A stretch of 64,000 bases of DNA from Bacillus massiliigorillae (GTDB lineage Bacteria > Bacillota > Bacilli > Bacillales > DSM-1321), in NCBI RefSeq assembly GCF_000380245.2, contig NZ_HG428741.1:1253286-1317285 (forward strand). Reading direction: 5' to 3'. Numbering within the stretch: the first letter of the stretch is position 1; the number at the start of each line of letters is the position of its first letter. The notes beneath the pieces are model-generated. The model saw only the letters and a list, made by a program, of their open reading frames with translations, did no database searches and had not been told where the DNA came from. Shown here in pieces: positions 47,149 through 55,554 of this stretch. Made by a program: the position numbers and the translations under genes.

Positions 47149-47541
47149 ATGAAAAAGGTTACTCCGTTTCTAATGTTTCAAGGAAATGCAGAAGAAGCTA
47201 TGAATTATTATACTTCATTGATTGAAGACTCAGCGATTACTAGTATTATTCGATATGGAGCAAATGAAGCAGGAGATGAAGGTAGCGTCATGCAGGCTAC
47301 TTTTTCTTTAAGGGGCCAAGAAATCATGTGTATCGATAGTAATATTAAGCATGATTTTACGTTTACACCATCATTTTCGCTGTATATTACATGTGATACA
47401 GAAGAAGAAATTAATCGATTATATGAAGGTTTATCAGATGGAGGCGTGCTAATGCAACTTGGTGATTATTCTTTCAGTAAGAAGTTTGGCTGGGTTGTTG
47501 ATAAATTCGGTGTTTCTTGGCAATTAAACTTGCCAAATTAA
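47149..47541 (+). CDS. VOC family protein, PhnB/YjdN-like
   Basis: A 130-residue single VOC (glyoxalase-fold) domain. The opening TPFLMFQGNAEEAMNYYTSL and the ending FGWVVDKFGVSWQLNL are typical of the PhnB-like, so-called 3-demethylubiquinone methyltransferase-like group. These bind metals or drugs; the real substrate is unknown. AAAGGAG lies 12 nt before the ATG. Confidence 0.88.
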   Translation: MKKVTPFLMFQGNAEEAMNYYTSLIEDSAITSIIRYGANEAGDEGSVMQATFSLRGQEIMCIDSNIKHDFTFTPSFSLYITCDTEEEINRLYEGLSDGGVLMQLGDYSFSKKFGWVVDKFGVSWQLNLPN

Positions 47542-47702
47542 AGAAATCGCTGTTATTAGGTTTTTCCACTCTTTATAATTTAGTGGTTGAGAATGTTAAC
47601 AATACAAAATGCCTAAATTATTACTTATGGAGAACGAATTATTTCGCTTAATTACATTTATATTGCTTATTTGCAATGCTACGTTAAACTATCATCTTTT
47701 AT

Positions 47703-47786
47703 ACTCAGGTAGATGTTCATAAAAAAGATTTCATGGGACACCGCTTAATTCACGCTGTCGTGGAGAATTTCAAGATAGAGGAATAA
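47703..47786 (+). pseudogene. Small coding remnant ending KDFMGHRLIHAVVENFKIEE
   Basis: An in-frame stretch ending at TAA 47784 encodes Q-V-D-V-H and then the peptide in the call. It is markedly more GC-rich than its flanks and has protein-like composition but no start. It looks like the 3' end of a gene brought by the same integrative element as the XRE and TnpW pieces. I do not recognise the family. Confidence 0.35.
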
Positions 47787-47798
47787 GGCGATAGTACA

Positions 47799-47835
47799 GA
47801 CAGGGGCAGTCAGTAAAAAGCTGATTGCCCTTGTC
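47799..47835. other. 15-bp stem hairpin in the element scar
   Basis: GACAGGGGCAGTCAG pairs with CTGATTGCCCTTGTC (two G-U) around a 7-nt loop. No T-run follows. It lies just after the coding remnant and may be its old transcription end. Confidence 0.6.
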
Positions 47836-48006
47836 GAATAGGAAATGAAACAAAGGGGAAATATGGTGAAATAAAGTCAGCGAAAAACTGGAAGTTGTAA
47901 GTTCCTTGTATGTAAAAAAAACGTGCAGATTTGATAACTATAATTGGTAGAGTTTGTCCTTATCAAATAATATAATATGGCTATAAATTGATAGGGAGGG
48001 AAATCA

Positions 48007-48471
48007 ATGAATTTAGGAAATAGTTTATTTCATGCAAGAAAAAAATGTGGACTTTCGCAAGAAGATGTGGCAGTGAAACTGGGGGTAAGCAGACAGACTG
48101 TTTCAAAATGGGAAACAGATGAAACAGTTCCAGATATTCGTCAGTCGAAAAAAATGGCGGTGTTATACAATATGTCGTTAGATGAACTGATTGATTTTGA
48201 CATTGATATAAAAGAAATCCAGGAGACTATCGACAAAACAAGTGAAGAAACGGAAGAAAAAATCAACTGGACAAATGCGTGGGGGAAAAAATATCCTATT
48301 CTGCTTAAATATCAAAGTAAAGTGAATATTCCCAACTACGCTCGTAGATTAAATGAAATGTTGGACGAAATAAAGCAGGAATATCAATTTAATGAACAAG
48401 ATGCGATGTTGGTTCTTAAAGATATTTTGTACAATGTTTGGAAAAATCGTAAGAACAAATCAAATCGCTAA
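48007..48471 (+). CDS. XRE family transcriptional regulator from an integrative element
   Basis: A 154-residue repressor-like protein. The helix-turn-helix is at about residues 5-60 (SLFHARKKCGLSQEDVAVKLGVSRQTVSKWETDETVPD). The C-terminal part is helical, without a known sensor fold. AGGGAGGG lies 4-6 nt before the ATG. Relatives of this layout are common in clostridial integrative elements. Nearby element debris (coding remnant, TnpW) supports an origin outside Bacillus. Its present targets are unknown; a TTGATA/TATCAA pair at about 47930-47960 upstream could be its operator. Confidence 0.85.
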   Translation: MNLGNSLFHARKKCGLSQEDVAVKLGVSRQTVSKWETDETVPDIRQSKKMAVLYNMSLDELIDFDIDIKEIQETIDKTSEETEEKINWTNAWGKKYPILLKYQSKVNIPNYARRLNEMLDEIKQEYQFNEQDAMLVLKDILYNVWKNRKNKSNR

Positions 48472-48540
48472 ATTCCTGTTTGATAAATTGACACCCCACC
48501 AAACAACTAAATAACCGCTACCCTCGCATTAGCACCATCA

Positions 48541-48577
48541 AGCAGGAAATCTGAAAACAGGTATCCTGCTTTTTCTT
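48541..48577 (+). terminator. Terminator after the XRE gene region
   Basis: AGCAGGA pairs with TCCTGCT around a 16-nt loop, then TTTTCTTTT. Confidence 0.8.
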
Positions 48578-48602
48578 TTGCCAAAATCAGAAAGCAGAGC
48601 CT

Positions 48603-48786
48603 ATGCAGGAAACCAACCAAACAGACAGACTTTAAGACAGCCGCCCCGAAGCCGCAGACCGTCAAGCGGAAAATCGGAAAAATTACCTATGAATTATCTC
48701 TCCATTTCAGCCAAACAAGCACAGAGCGCATGAGTGATAAAGTCATGCAGCTACTGGAAAATGACCTATCCACAAAAAAGTTGTGA
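48603..48786 (+). pseudogene. Frameshifted transposon-encoded protein TnpW
   Basis: ATG 48603 opens MQETNQTDRL and then hits TAA. Shifting one base near 48632 gives APKPQTVKRKIGKITYELSL, then HFSQTSTERMSDKVMQLL and a stop at 48786. This matches the TnpW family found in Tn4451-like and related clostridial integrative elements. A one-base insertion broke it. GC content is much higher than in the host genes around, which marks it as foreign. Confidence 0.75.
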
Positions 48787-48828
48787 AAACTATTTCTATG
48801 TCCTTAACAAACAGACCGAAACGGAACT

Positions 48829-49077
48829 GTGTATCGTCTATCTGGAGATGAGTTTATTTGTATTAGTTTAGGTGATGAAAAAAATAATACATATATTAAA
48901 AGAAAGATAGAAGAAATAAATGCGATGGGAGAGAGACCTTTTATTCAGCAAACGCCTTTTTTAGGAGTGAGTAGTGGAATCGTTAGTCTTCCGAAAGGTG
49001 CAAACACAGTTGAAGCATTAATTAAACTTGCTGATCAACTAATGTATCGTAATAAAGGTAATCGAAGAAGGACATAG
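48829..49077 (+). pseudogene. 5'-truncated GGDEF (diguanylate cyclase) domain gene
   Basis: Eighty-two codons encode only the second half of a GGDEF domain. The motif reads RLSGDEF, and VSSGIVSLPKGANTVEALIKLADQLMYRNK is the usual domain end. The first half and any sensory domain are lost. The join at about 48828-48830 is where GC-rich element DNA meets AT-rich host DNA, so integration or deletion of the element probably cut this gene. The SGDEF variant may have been inactive beforehand or could bind c-di-GMP only. Confidence 0.8.
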
Positions 49078-49117
49078 GAATCATTATATAAACAAATCAA
49101 TAATAGGGAGTTAGGAG

Positions 49118-49150
49118 AAGCCTTTGAGTTCAAATATTCAAAGGCTTATT
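49118..49150 (+). terminator. Terminator after the GGDEF remnant
   Basis: AAGCCTTTGA pairs with TCAAAGGCTT around a 10-nt loop, followed by ATTGTTG; a weak T-run. Confidence 0.65.
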
Positions 49151-49233
49151 GTTGTTTACATTTGATGGGAATTATCAGTGCGAGTTGTATTAATATTATT
49201 CATTAGTTTATTATGGTATTATTCAAATTATAT

Positions 49234-49249
49234 CGATTAATATTAATCG
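49234..49249. promoter_or_regulatory. Perfect 16-bp palindrome, probable PadR operator
   Basis: CGATTAATATTAATCG is a perfect palindrome ending 23 bp before the padR-type start codon. Its position in the promoter/leader of an operon led by a PadR regulator suggests autoregulation. The exact site type for this PadR subgroup is not known to me. Confidence 0.6.
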
Positions 49250-49272
49250 TAATAGTTCTAGGAGGAGTACAT

Positions 49273-49773
49273 ATGAATGTGAAAGGTAAAAAAAGGGGAG
49301 CTCGAGGTAAAAGAAAAGGGCGAATACAATTAGCTGTACTACAATTGCTTCGTCATGAGCACATGCATGGATATCAAATTATGAAGAGGCTAGAGGAAAA
49401 ATCAGATGGGTATTACACTCCAAGTGCAGGTACAATATATCCTGCTCTTCAAGATTTGCATGAAAAAGGTTTTGTTACTATTCATGAAGAAAATGATAAA
49501 AAATTATATTCCTTAAATCCTAATGGAGAAGAGTATCTACAAGAGCTTGGAATAGAAGAAGAGTCTTTTTGGGATCATTGGAGACGCCGTATTATTTGGA
49601 AGCAAACTACAGAATGTATGAAGATACATGAGGAACTTCAAGGTTGGGAAATCGAATTGAAGAAAGCTGAAATATATGTTTCTACTAACTTAGAACATGC
49701 TCAAGAACTAATGGACATAATTACAGATGCTAGAGGTAGATTAGCATCTTGGAATGAGAATCATAATCAGTAG
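49273..49773 (+). CDS. PadR family transcriptional regulator
   Basis: A 166-residue repressor. The winged helix covers about residues 10-90, with LLRHEHMHGYQIMKRLEEKSDGYY, then TPSAGTIYPALQDLHEKGFV, the PadR hallmark. A C-terminal helical dimerisation part follows. ATG 49273 is fixed by AGGAGG about 7 nt upstream; the ATG at 49213 is a spurious extension. It leads an operon with two ABC half-transporters, so it probably senses drugs and represses them. Confidence 0.93.
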   Translation: MNVKGKKRGARGKRKGRIQLAVLQLLRHEHMHGYQIMKRLEEKSDGYYTPSAGTIYPALQDLHEKGFVTIHEENDKKLYSLNPNGEEYLQELGIEEESFWDHWRRRIIWKQTTECMKIHEELQGWEIELKKAEIYVSTNLEHAQELMDIITDARGRLASWNENHNQ

Positions 49774-49790
49774 TACAAAGGAGGACGACT

Positions 49791-51548
49791 ATGCATGCAG
49801 TTAAACAACTACTAAAATATTTAAAACCTTATAAATATATTGCTTTGCTTGGTCCATTTCTGATGGTTGTTGAAGTAACAATGGATTTAATTCAGCCAAC
49901 AATTATGCAGCATATTATTGATACCGGGATTGCAAATAGTGATAACAAGTATGTTATTACGTTAGGATTATTAATGATTCTCAGTGCAATTATCGGGTTA
50001 ATTGGAGGAGTGGGTTGTTCGATTTATAGTTCGAGAACAGCCGTACATTTTGCGACCGACATAAGACAGGACTTATTTCAGACAATTACACATTTTTCTA
50101 GTAGTAATAAAGATTCGTTTGGAACAGGTAAACTAATAACCATTATGACTAGTGATGTAGAAACGCTTCAGAGGGCATTAATGATGACATTGAAAGTGTT
50201 TGTTCGAGGTCCATTATTGTTTATCGGAAGTATCATCGTTGTCTACTTTACAGCAAGGCAATTATTTTCAATTTTATTATTTGTAGTACCGATTTTAATA
50301 GTTTGTATGTATTTCTTTACTAAAATATCTGGGGCGCTTTTTCAGAAAGTACAAGAAGCAATTGATGCTGTTAATACGAAGCTACAGGAGAATTTAGCTG
50401 GTATTCGAGTCATTAAGGCGTTTAATCGAAAAAATCATCAAATAAATCAATTTACAGAAGTAAATAGCCATCTTACTGCTAAAAATATTCGTGCTGATCA
50501 AATAGTAGGTATTCTTATGCCACTAACTTTATTTGTTACAAATATGGGGATTGTCGCTGCATTATGGATGGGCGTTATAAAAGTTGATAATGGAACCATG
50601 CAAGTTGGTGTAATCTTAGCATTTATCAATTACTTAACGATTATTATGAATGGATTGATTTCTAGTAGTAATGTGCTCGTACAAATAGCCCGTGCTTTTC
50701 CTTCTGCAAATCGAATTCATCAAGTATTACAAACAAATATTGATGTGCAAAATAAGGAAGAAGTCTATAAGCCTTCAATTATAAAAGGAGCCGTTCAGTT
50801 TAAAGATGTAAGCTATAGCTATAGTAAAAATGGAGAACAAGTGTTAAAGAACATTTCATTTTCTATTAGTCCGGGAGAGACAATTGGCATAATTGGAACA
50901 ACGGGTAGCGGAAAATCGACTTTGGTTAAGCTGATTCCACGCTTATTTGATTGTGATAAAGGTGAAATTGAAATCGACGGCATTTCTATTAAAGATTATA
51001 ATTTGGAAACACTTCGAAATGCTATTGGCTTTACACCTCAAAAGGCAACACTTTTTTCTGGGAGTATTGAACATAATGTGAAGTATGGTAAGGATGATGC
51101 AAGTTCAGAGGAATTAGTTGCTGCTTTGGAGGACTCATGTGCAAGTGAATTTGTTACAAGGTTTTCAGATGGCTCAAATCATGAATTGACACAAGGAGCA
51201 ACGAATTTATCTGGAGGTCAAAGGCAGAGACTTGCAATGGCTCGTGCATTTGTGCGAAAGCCAGCTATTCTCATTTTAGATGATTCTACGTCAGCGGTTG
51301 ATAGTATATCTGAGAACATCATTCAGAAAGCCATCTATAGTGAATATAAAACGAGTACAATCTTTATAGTTGCTTCAAAAATTTCTTCTATTAAAGATGC
51401 GGATCAAATACTAGTGTTAGAGGATGGAGAAATTGTAGGGAAAGGGACACATAATCAGTTACTAGCTAATAACCCAATTTATCAAGAAATCTATTCGACG
51501 CAAGTGGGAAAGGAGGGAATGACAGTTGAATCAGCAAGTAAAGCCTAA
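49791..51548 (+). CDS. ABC multidrug half-exporter, YheI/BmrC-like
   Basis: A 585-residue half-transporter: six helices (about residues 15-310) and one ATPase (about 335-570). Walker A is GTTGSGKST and the signature is LSGGQRQR. Walker B ends in ILILDDSTSAVD, so the catalytic Glu is Asp, the degenerate site known from BmrC. With the next gene it should form an asymmetric heterodimer that expels drugs. AAAGGAGG precedes the ATG. It overlaps the partner gene by 23 nt. Confidence 0.92.
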   Translation: MHAVKQLLKYLKPYKYIALLGPFLMVVEVTMDLIQPTIMQHIIDTGIANSDNKYVITLGLLMILSAIIGLIGGVGCSIYSSRTAVHFATDIRQDLFQTITHFSSSNKDSFGTGKLITIMTSDVETLQRALMMTLKVFVRGPLLFIGSIIVVYFTARQLFSILLFVVPILIVCMYFFTKISGALFQKVQEAIDAVNTKLQENLAGIRVIKAFNRKNHQINQFTEVNSHLTAKNIRADQIVGILMPLTLFVTNMGIVAALWMGVIKVDNGTMQVGVILAFINYLTIIMNGLISSSNVLVQIARAFPSANRIHQVLQTNIDVQNKEEVYKPSIIKGAVQFKDVSYSYSKNGEQVLKNISFSISPGETIGIIGTTGSGKSTLVKLIPRLFDCDKGEIEIDGISIKDYNLETLRNAIGFTPQKATLFSGSIEHNVKYGKDDASSEELVAALEDSCASEFVTRFSDGSNHELTQGATNLSGGQRQRLAMARAFVRKPAILILDDSTSAVDSISENIIQKAIYSEYKTSTIFIVASKISSIKDADQILVLEDGEIVGKGTHNQLLANNPIYQEIYSTQVGKEGMTVESASKA

Positions 51549-53355
51549 TAGGCGAACAGGCTTTGAACGTGGTTCACGCTTTCAAGGTCCAGTCGTAAAA
51601 GCGAAGAATCAAAAGCAGACGTTGAAACGAATTTGGGAATATGTAAGTAAACAACGTTTAGGTCTTATTTTGGCTGTTGGTTTAGTCATTATAACCACTA
51701 TATTAACTTTATTAGGACCGCTCTTAATTGGTATTATTGTAGATAATTATATTATCCCTAAAGATATTGATGGCACAATCTACATGCTGTTAATATTGGG
51801 AGCGATTTTCGTTGCGACGTCTGTATTCACTTGGCTTCAAACATTCGTTATGATTAATGTTTCTTTAAAAACAATACGAACGTTAAGGTTAGACTTATTT
51901 AAAAAGCTTCAAACGTTGTCTTTACGCTTCTTTGACCAAAGGTCTCAAGGAGATTTAATGAGTCGTGTCACCAATGATATCGATAATTTGAATGTTGCAT
52001 TAAGTCAAAGCATTGTTCAAATTGTATCTTCTATATTAACGGTAATAGGTGTTTCCATTTCGATGTTCGTGCTGAATTGGATGCTTGCAATTGTAACGCT
52101 GATTATTATTCCGTTGATTGTGTGGACAACGAAACAAATAATCAAAAGAAGTAGTAAGAATTATTCCGAGCGTCAAAGAGATTTAGGTGAATTAAATGGA
52201 TATATTGAGGAATCTATTACAGGTGCAGAAGTTATTACATTGTTTGGTAAAGAACAAGCAACAACAAAGCATTTTAATGAAGTAAATGAAAAGCTAAGAA
52301 ATTCAGCATTGAAGGCTGAGGTTGTTTCCGGCTTTCTTGGTCCACTTAATAACTTTATGAATAATCTAGGGTTGGGACTTGTGATTGGAACAGGTGCCAT
52401 TATGGCAGTAAATGGTTATGTCACTATTGGTGTTATTGCTGCTTTTGTAACATATACACGTCAATTCTTCCGACCTATCAATCAATTATCTAATCTATTG
52501 AATACGTTTCAATCGGCTATTGCTGGAGCAGAACGTGTTTTTGAAATTATGGATGAAAAGCCTGAAATTACTGATCAGAAAGATGCCGTTGAGAAAAAAC
52601 ATTTTAAAGGTGAAGTACAATTTCAGCATGTTCATTTTGGTTATAAGAAAGACTCTCCTATTTTAAAAGATATATCATTTACAGCGAAAGCGGGAGAAAC
52701 CATTGCTTTAGTAGGTCCTACAGGTTCTGGAAAAACAACAATTATTAATTTGCTAACCCGTTTTTATGATGTGGACTCTGGTGAAATTAAGCTTGATGGA
52801 GAAAATATTACTCATTATCGAATTAGTAATATACGAGATAAGGTTGGCGTTGTGTTACAAGATACATATCTTTTCTCGGGTAGTATTATGGAGAATATTC
52901 GTTACGGACGTTTAAATGCAACGGACGAAGAGGTTATTCAAGCTGCAAAGATTGCTCATGCCCACTCGTTTATTAAGTATTTACCAGAAAAATACGATAC
53001 AAAAATCATTTCAGGTGGAACGAATTTGAGTCAGGGACAGCGTCAATTATTAGCTATTGCTAGGGCAATTCTGGAAGATGCAGATCTTCTCATTCTAGAT
53101 GAAGCTACATCTAACGTTGATACACGTACAGAAGTACAAATTCAAAAAGGTTTGCATAACTTGATGAAAGGAAGAACAAGCTTTGTTATTGCTCATCGAT
53201 TAAAGACTATTGAAGATGCAGATAAGATTTTAGTCATTAAACAAGGTGCAATTGTTGAACAAGGAAATCATCAGGCTCTTCTTGAGAAGAAGGGGTTTTA
53301 TTATGATCTATATAGTAGGTTAGAAGTTGCTAGTATAGATGATGAGGCATTGTGA
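51526..53355 (+). CDS. ABC multidrug half-exporter, YheH/BmrD-like
   Basis: A 609-residue half-transporter. A charged N-terminal tail precedes six helices (about residues 40-345) and the ATPase. Walker A is GPTGSGKTT, Walker B with true Glu is LLILDEATSNVD, while the signature is LSQGQRQ. This leaves one full and one degenerate catalytic site in the heterodimer. TTG 51526 is the start, 8 nt after AAGGAGGG. The 3' end of the gene overlaps its terminator stem. Confidence 0.92.
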   Translation: MNQQVKPNRRTGFERGSRFQGPVVKAKNQKQTLKRIWEYVSKQRLGLILAVGLVIITTILTLLGPLLIGIIVDNYIIPKDIDGTIYMLLILGAIFVATSVFTWLQTFVMINVSLKTIRTLRLDLFKKLQTLSLRFFDQRSQGDLMSRVTNDIDNLNVALSQSIVQIVSSILTVIGVSISMFVLNWMLAIVTLIIIPLIVWTTKQIIKRSSKNYSERQRDLGELNGYIEESITGAEVITLFGKEQATTKHFNEVNEKLRNSALKAEVVSGFLGPLNNFMNNLGLGLVIGTGAIMAVNGYVTIGVIAAFVTYTRQFFRPINQLSNLLNTFQSAIAGAERVFEIMDEKPEITDQKDAVEKKHFKGEVQFQHVHFGYKKDSPILKDISFTAKAGETIALVGPTGSGKTTIINLLTRFYDVDSGEIKLDGENITHYRISNIRDKVGVVLQDTYLFSGSIMENIRYGRLNATDEEVIQAAKIAHAHSFIKYLPEKYDTKIISGGTNLSQGQRQLLAIARAILEDADLLILDEATSNVDTRTEVQIQKGLHNLMKGRTSFVIAHRLKTIEDADKILVIKQGAIVEQGNHQALLEKKGFYYDLYSRLEVASIDDEAL

Positions 53356-53375
53356 TTAATCATAATGCCTTTTTA
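53345..53375 (+). terminator. Terminator overlapping the end of the ABC gene
   Basis: AGGCATT with AATGCCT, and the inner TGAT/ATCA, followed by five T. The left arm lies in the last codons of the CDS. Confidence 0.8.
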
Positions 53376-53443
53376 TCTTTTTACATGTATGTATCTTTTC
53401 ATTTTCCGAAATGTATTATACTTGTAAGCAGGAGGAAAGAAAA

Positions 53444-54022
53444 ATGTATAAAGATTTAACTATAGGTATGGTACGAACAGGTATATTAGGTTTCGGTGGT
53501 GGTCCTTCAGTTATCCCGTTAATTCGATATGAAGCAGTTACTAGATATCATTGGCTTGAAGATGATGAATTTGGAGATATTTTGGCTATTGCAAATACTT
53601 TACCAGGTCCGATTGCAACCAAAATGGCTGCATATTTAGGTTATCGAGTGAAAGGGTGGAAAGGTGCTATAGTCAGCGTCGCAGCACATGTATTACCAAC
53701 TTGTTTAGCGATGGTTTTCTTAGTTGCATTTATCAATCAATTGAGTACTTCAACCACTGTGCAGCATATGATTGGAGCAGTCATGCCAGTTGTGGCAGTA
53801 ATGCTTGGACAAATGGCTTATGAATTTGGAGAAAAAGCTGTAAAAGGACTTGGATGGATATTAGGCTTTCTTTTATTTCTTATTTCTTTTATTATGTTGC
53901 AAATCATTTCCTTGCATCCTGGTATTGTTATTGCAATTTTTCTATTGTATGGTGCTTTCCATTTTAAATGGAAGCAACGTTGGGCAAAGAAAAAAGGGGA
54001 TAATGAGGGGGAAACAATCTAA
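53444..54022 (+). CDS. Chromate transporter, first half-size subunit
   Basis: A 192-residue CHR-domain protein with five or six helices. The signature is GILGFGGGPSVIPLIRYEAV and TLPGPIATKMAAYLGYRVKGWKGA. Such half-size ChrA proteins function as a pair. ATG 53444 follows AGGAGG; ATG 53411 lies before it. It overlaps the second subunit gene by one base (TAATG). Chromate efflux is the classical role; other anions are possible. Confidence 0.92.
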   Translation: MYKDLTIGMVRTGILGFGGGPSVIPLIRYEAVTRYHWLEDDEFGDILAIANTLPGPIATKMAAYLGYRVKGWKGAIVSVAAHVLPTCLAMVFLVAFINQLSTSTTVQHMIGAVMPVVAVMLGQMAYEFGEKAVKGLGWILGFLLFLISFIMLQIISLHPGIVIAIFLLYGAFHFKWKQRWAKKKGDNEGETI

Positions 54023-54564
54023 TGATTTTATTAACTTTTCAGTTGTTTCTAGCCTTCCTTATAGCAAATCTTCTTGGCTATGGTGGGGGACCAGCATCGA
54101 TTCCTCTTATGTACGATCAAGTTGTAAATGCGTATAAATGGATGGGGAATGAAGATTTTTCAAGTATGTTAGCTTTAGGAAATTCATTGCCGGGCCCTAT
54201 CGCAACAAAGATTGCAGCCTTTGTTGGGTTTGAAGTAGGGGGATGGCCAGGTTTTATTGCGGCTTTAATTGCAACTATTGTACCTTCAGCAATTGCTCTG
54301 ATATTACTATTAAGAGTCATGCAAAAACATAAGCAGTCTCCAGTTGTAAAAGGAATGTCATTACTTGTTCAGCCTGTAATAGCCGTTATGATGCTGTTGT
54401 TGACCTATAATTTATCAATAGATTCTTTGAAGTCAATTGGTCCAATACATTCACTTTTGATTGCTGTACTTGCTTTCTTTGCTTTAGTGAAATTTAAAAT
54501 TCATCCTGCAATAGTGATTGTATGTTCTTTTGTCTACGGTGCATTTATTATTCCAATATTTTAA
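54022..54564 (+). CDS. Chromate transporter, second half-size subunit
   Basis: A 180-residue partner of the preceding gene. It repeats the CHR-domain plan with LLGYGGGPASIPLMYDQVV and SLPGPIATKIAAFVGFEVGGWPG. The pair corresponds to a full-length ChrA cut in two, opposite in membrane topology. Initiation is coupled to termination of the upstream gene. Confidence 0.92.
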   Translation: MILLTFQLFLAFLIANLLGYGGGPASIPLMYDQVVNAYKWMGNEDFSSMLALGNSLPGPIATKIAAFVGFEVGGWPGFIAALIATIVPSAIALILLLRVMQKHKQSPVVKGMSLLVQPVIAVMMLLLTYNLSIDSLKSIGPIHSLLIAVLAFFALVKFKIHPAIVIVCSFVYGAFIIPIF

Positions 54565-54744
54565 GAAACGGGTTTGAATTTTACACCTCCATACATAAAA
54601 AAGTTAGGGTTAAAATAAGATTGAAATTAAGGAAAGCGTGCTAAATAGCAAAAAAAGAAGTGAATAATTTCAAGTAATAAAGGCATTACGGATTTTTCTT
54701 ACGGGTTCTGTTTTGAGGTGCTAAACAACAAATAAACACTTAGT
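54565..54744. other. Spacer after the chromate genes
   Basis: About 180 bp of AT-rich sequence with no ORF or hairpin of note, between the chromate genes and the terminator at 54745. Confidence 0.4.
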
Positions 54745-54781
54745 TAGGCTATGATTTCTACAATGAAATCATAGCCTTTAA
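54745..54781 (+). terminator. Strong hairpin terminator upstream of the hsp20 promoter
   Basis: AGGCTATGATTTC pairs with GAAATCATAGCCT, then TTTAAAT. It insulates the stress promoter from upstream transcription. Confidence 0.75.
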
Positions 54782-54800
54782 ATAAGAAAAACCATTCTTG

Positions 54801-54826
54801 GTTTATTTAAAAATTATCTTGGGTAT
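54801..54826 (+). promoter_or_regulatory. Sigma-B promoter of the hsp20 gene
   Basis: GTTTAT at 54801, a 14-nt spacer and GGGTAT at 54821 closely fit the Bacillus sigma-B consensus (GTTTAA, 12-15 nt, GGGTAT). It lies about 70 bp ahead of the ATG. It predicts induction by general stress. Confidence 0.75.
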
Positions 54827-54894
54827 ATGAAAATCGGTTAATTAAAAATAGCGTGTAGAGGATATACGCAATATAAAACAAACAGGAGGAGCAT

Positions 54895-55377
54895 ATGATG
54901 AAACAAATTAGTAGATGGAATCCTAAGAACCAAACTGTTCAAAATTTTAAAAATGAGATGAATGACGTATTCCAAAAGTTCTTTGATGACTCATTTTTCT
55001 CTTTATCCGATTCTGTATTCAATAAAGACCGAGTACTTACACCCGCTATGAACGTCGAAGAAAAAGAAAACACTTATTTAGTTGAGGTGGAAATGCCGGG
55101 TGTAGATGCTGATGATGTCGATGTTGAACTTGATGGTAATAGATTGGTTATAAAAGGTGAGAAGAAACAAGAAAGCGAAACAAAAGACGCTGAAAAGAAT
55201 ATGCATATCGTAGAGCATAGTTATGGTTCGTTTTTCCGTTCTTTTGTATTACCTGATAACGTAGATGCAAACCATATTACAGCAGAAGCTAAGAACGGTA
55301 TGTTACATATTGAACTACCTAAAAACCAAGATAGTAAACCTCAACGAATTGATGTTAAGAAGAGCGAAAAAAAATAA
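54895..55377 (+). CDS. Small heat-shock protein, Hsp20/alpha-crystallin
   Basis: A 160-residue holdase chaperone. The N-terminal arm is followed by the alpha-crystallin domain (about residues 50-140) with PAMNVEEKENTYLVEVEMPGVDADDVDVELDG broken into its usual strands, and the AKNGMLHIELPK end. A short Lys-rich tail follows; the C-terminal IXI motif is QRIDV-like. AGGAGG is upstream; ATG 54895 or the next codon may be used. Sigma-B control is predicted. Confidence 0.93.
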   Translation: MMKQISRWNPKNQTVQNFKNEMNDVFQKFFDDSFFSLSDSVFNKDRVLTPAMNVEEKENTYLVEVEMPGVDADDVDVELDGNRLVIKGEKKQESETKDAEKNMHIVEHSYGSFFRSFVLPDNVDANHITAEAKNGMLHIELPKNQDSKPQRIDVKKSEKK

Positions 55378-55392
55378 CTGAACGCATATAAT

Positions 55393-55428
55393 AAAATCCC
55401 TCTCCGTAAAGTACAGAGAGGGATTTTA
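55393..55428 (+). terminator. Terminator of the hsp20 gene
   Basis: AAAATCCCTCTC pairs with GAGAGGGATTTT, with a loop of about 11 nt. Confidence 0.88.
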
Positions 55429-55554
55429 TATTTAAGGATTTGTTCGTAGAAATTGTTGCTAAGACTTTTTGTTGTCTCCGTTATTCAACTAAAACCCCTG
55501 AAACAAGGATTACATGTGTAAATATGTTATTATTTACTAAATGGGGGGATAAAG

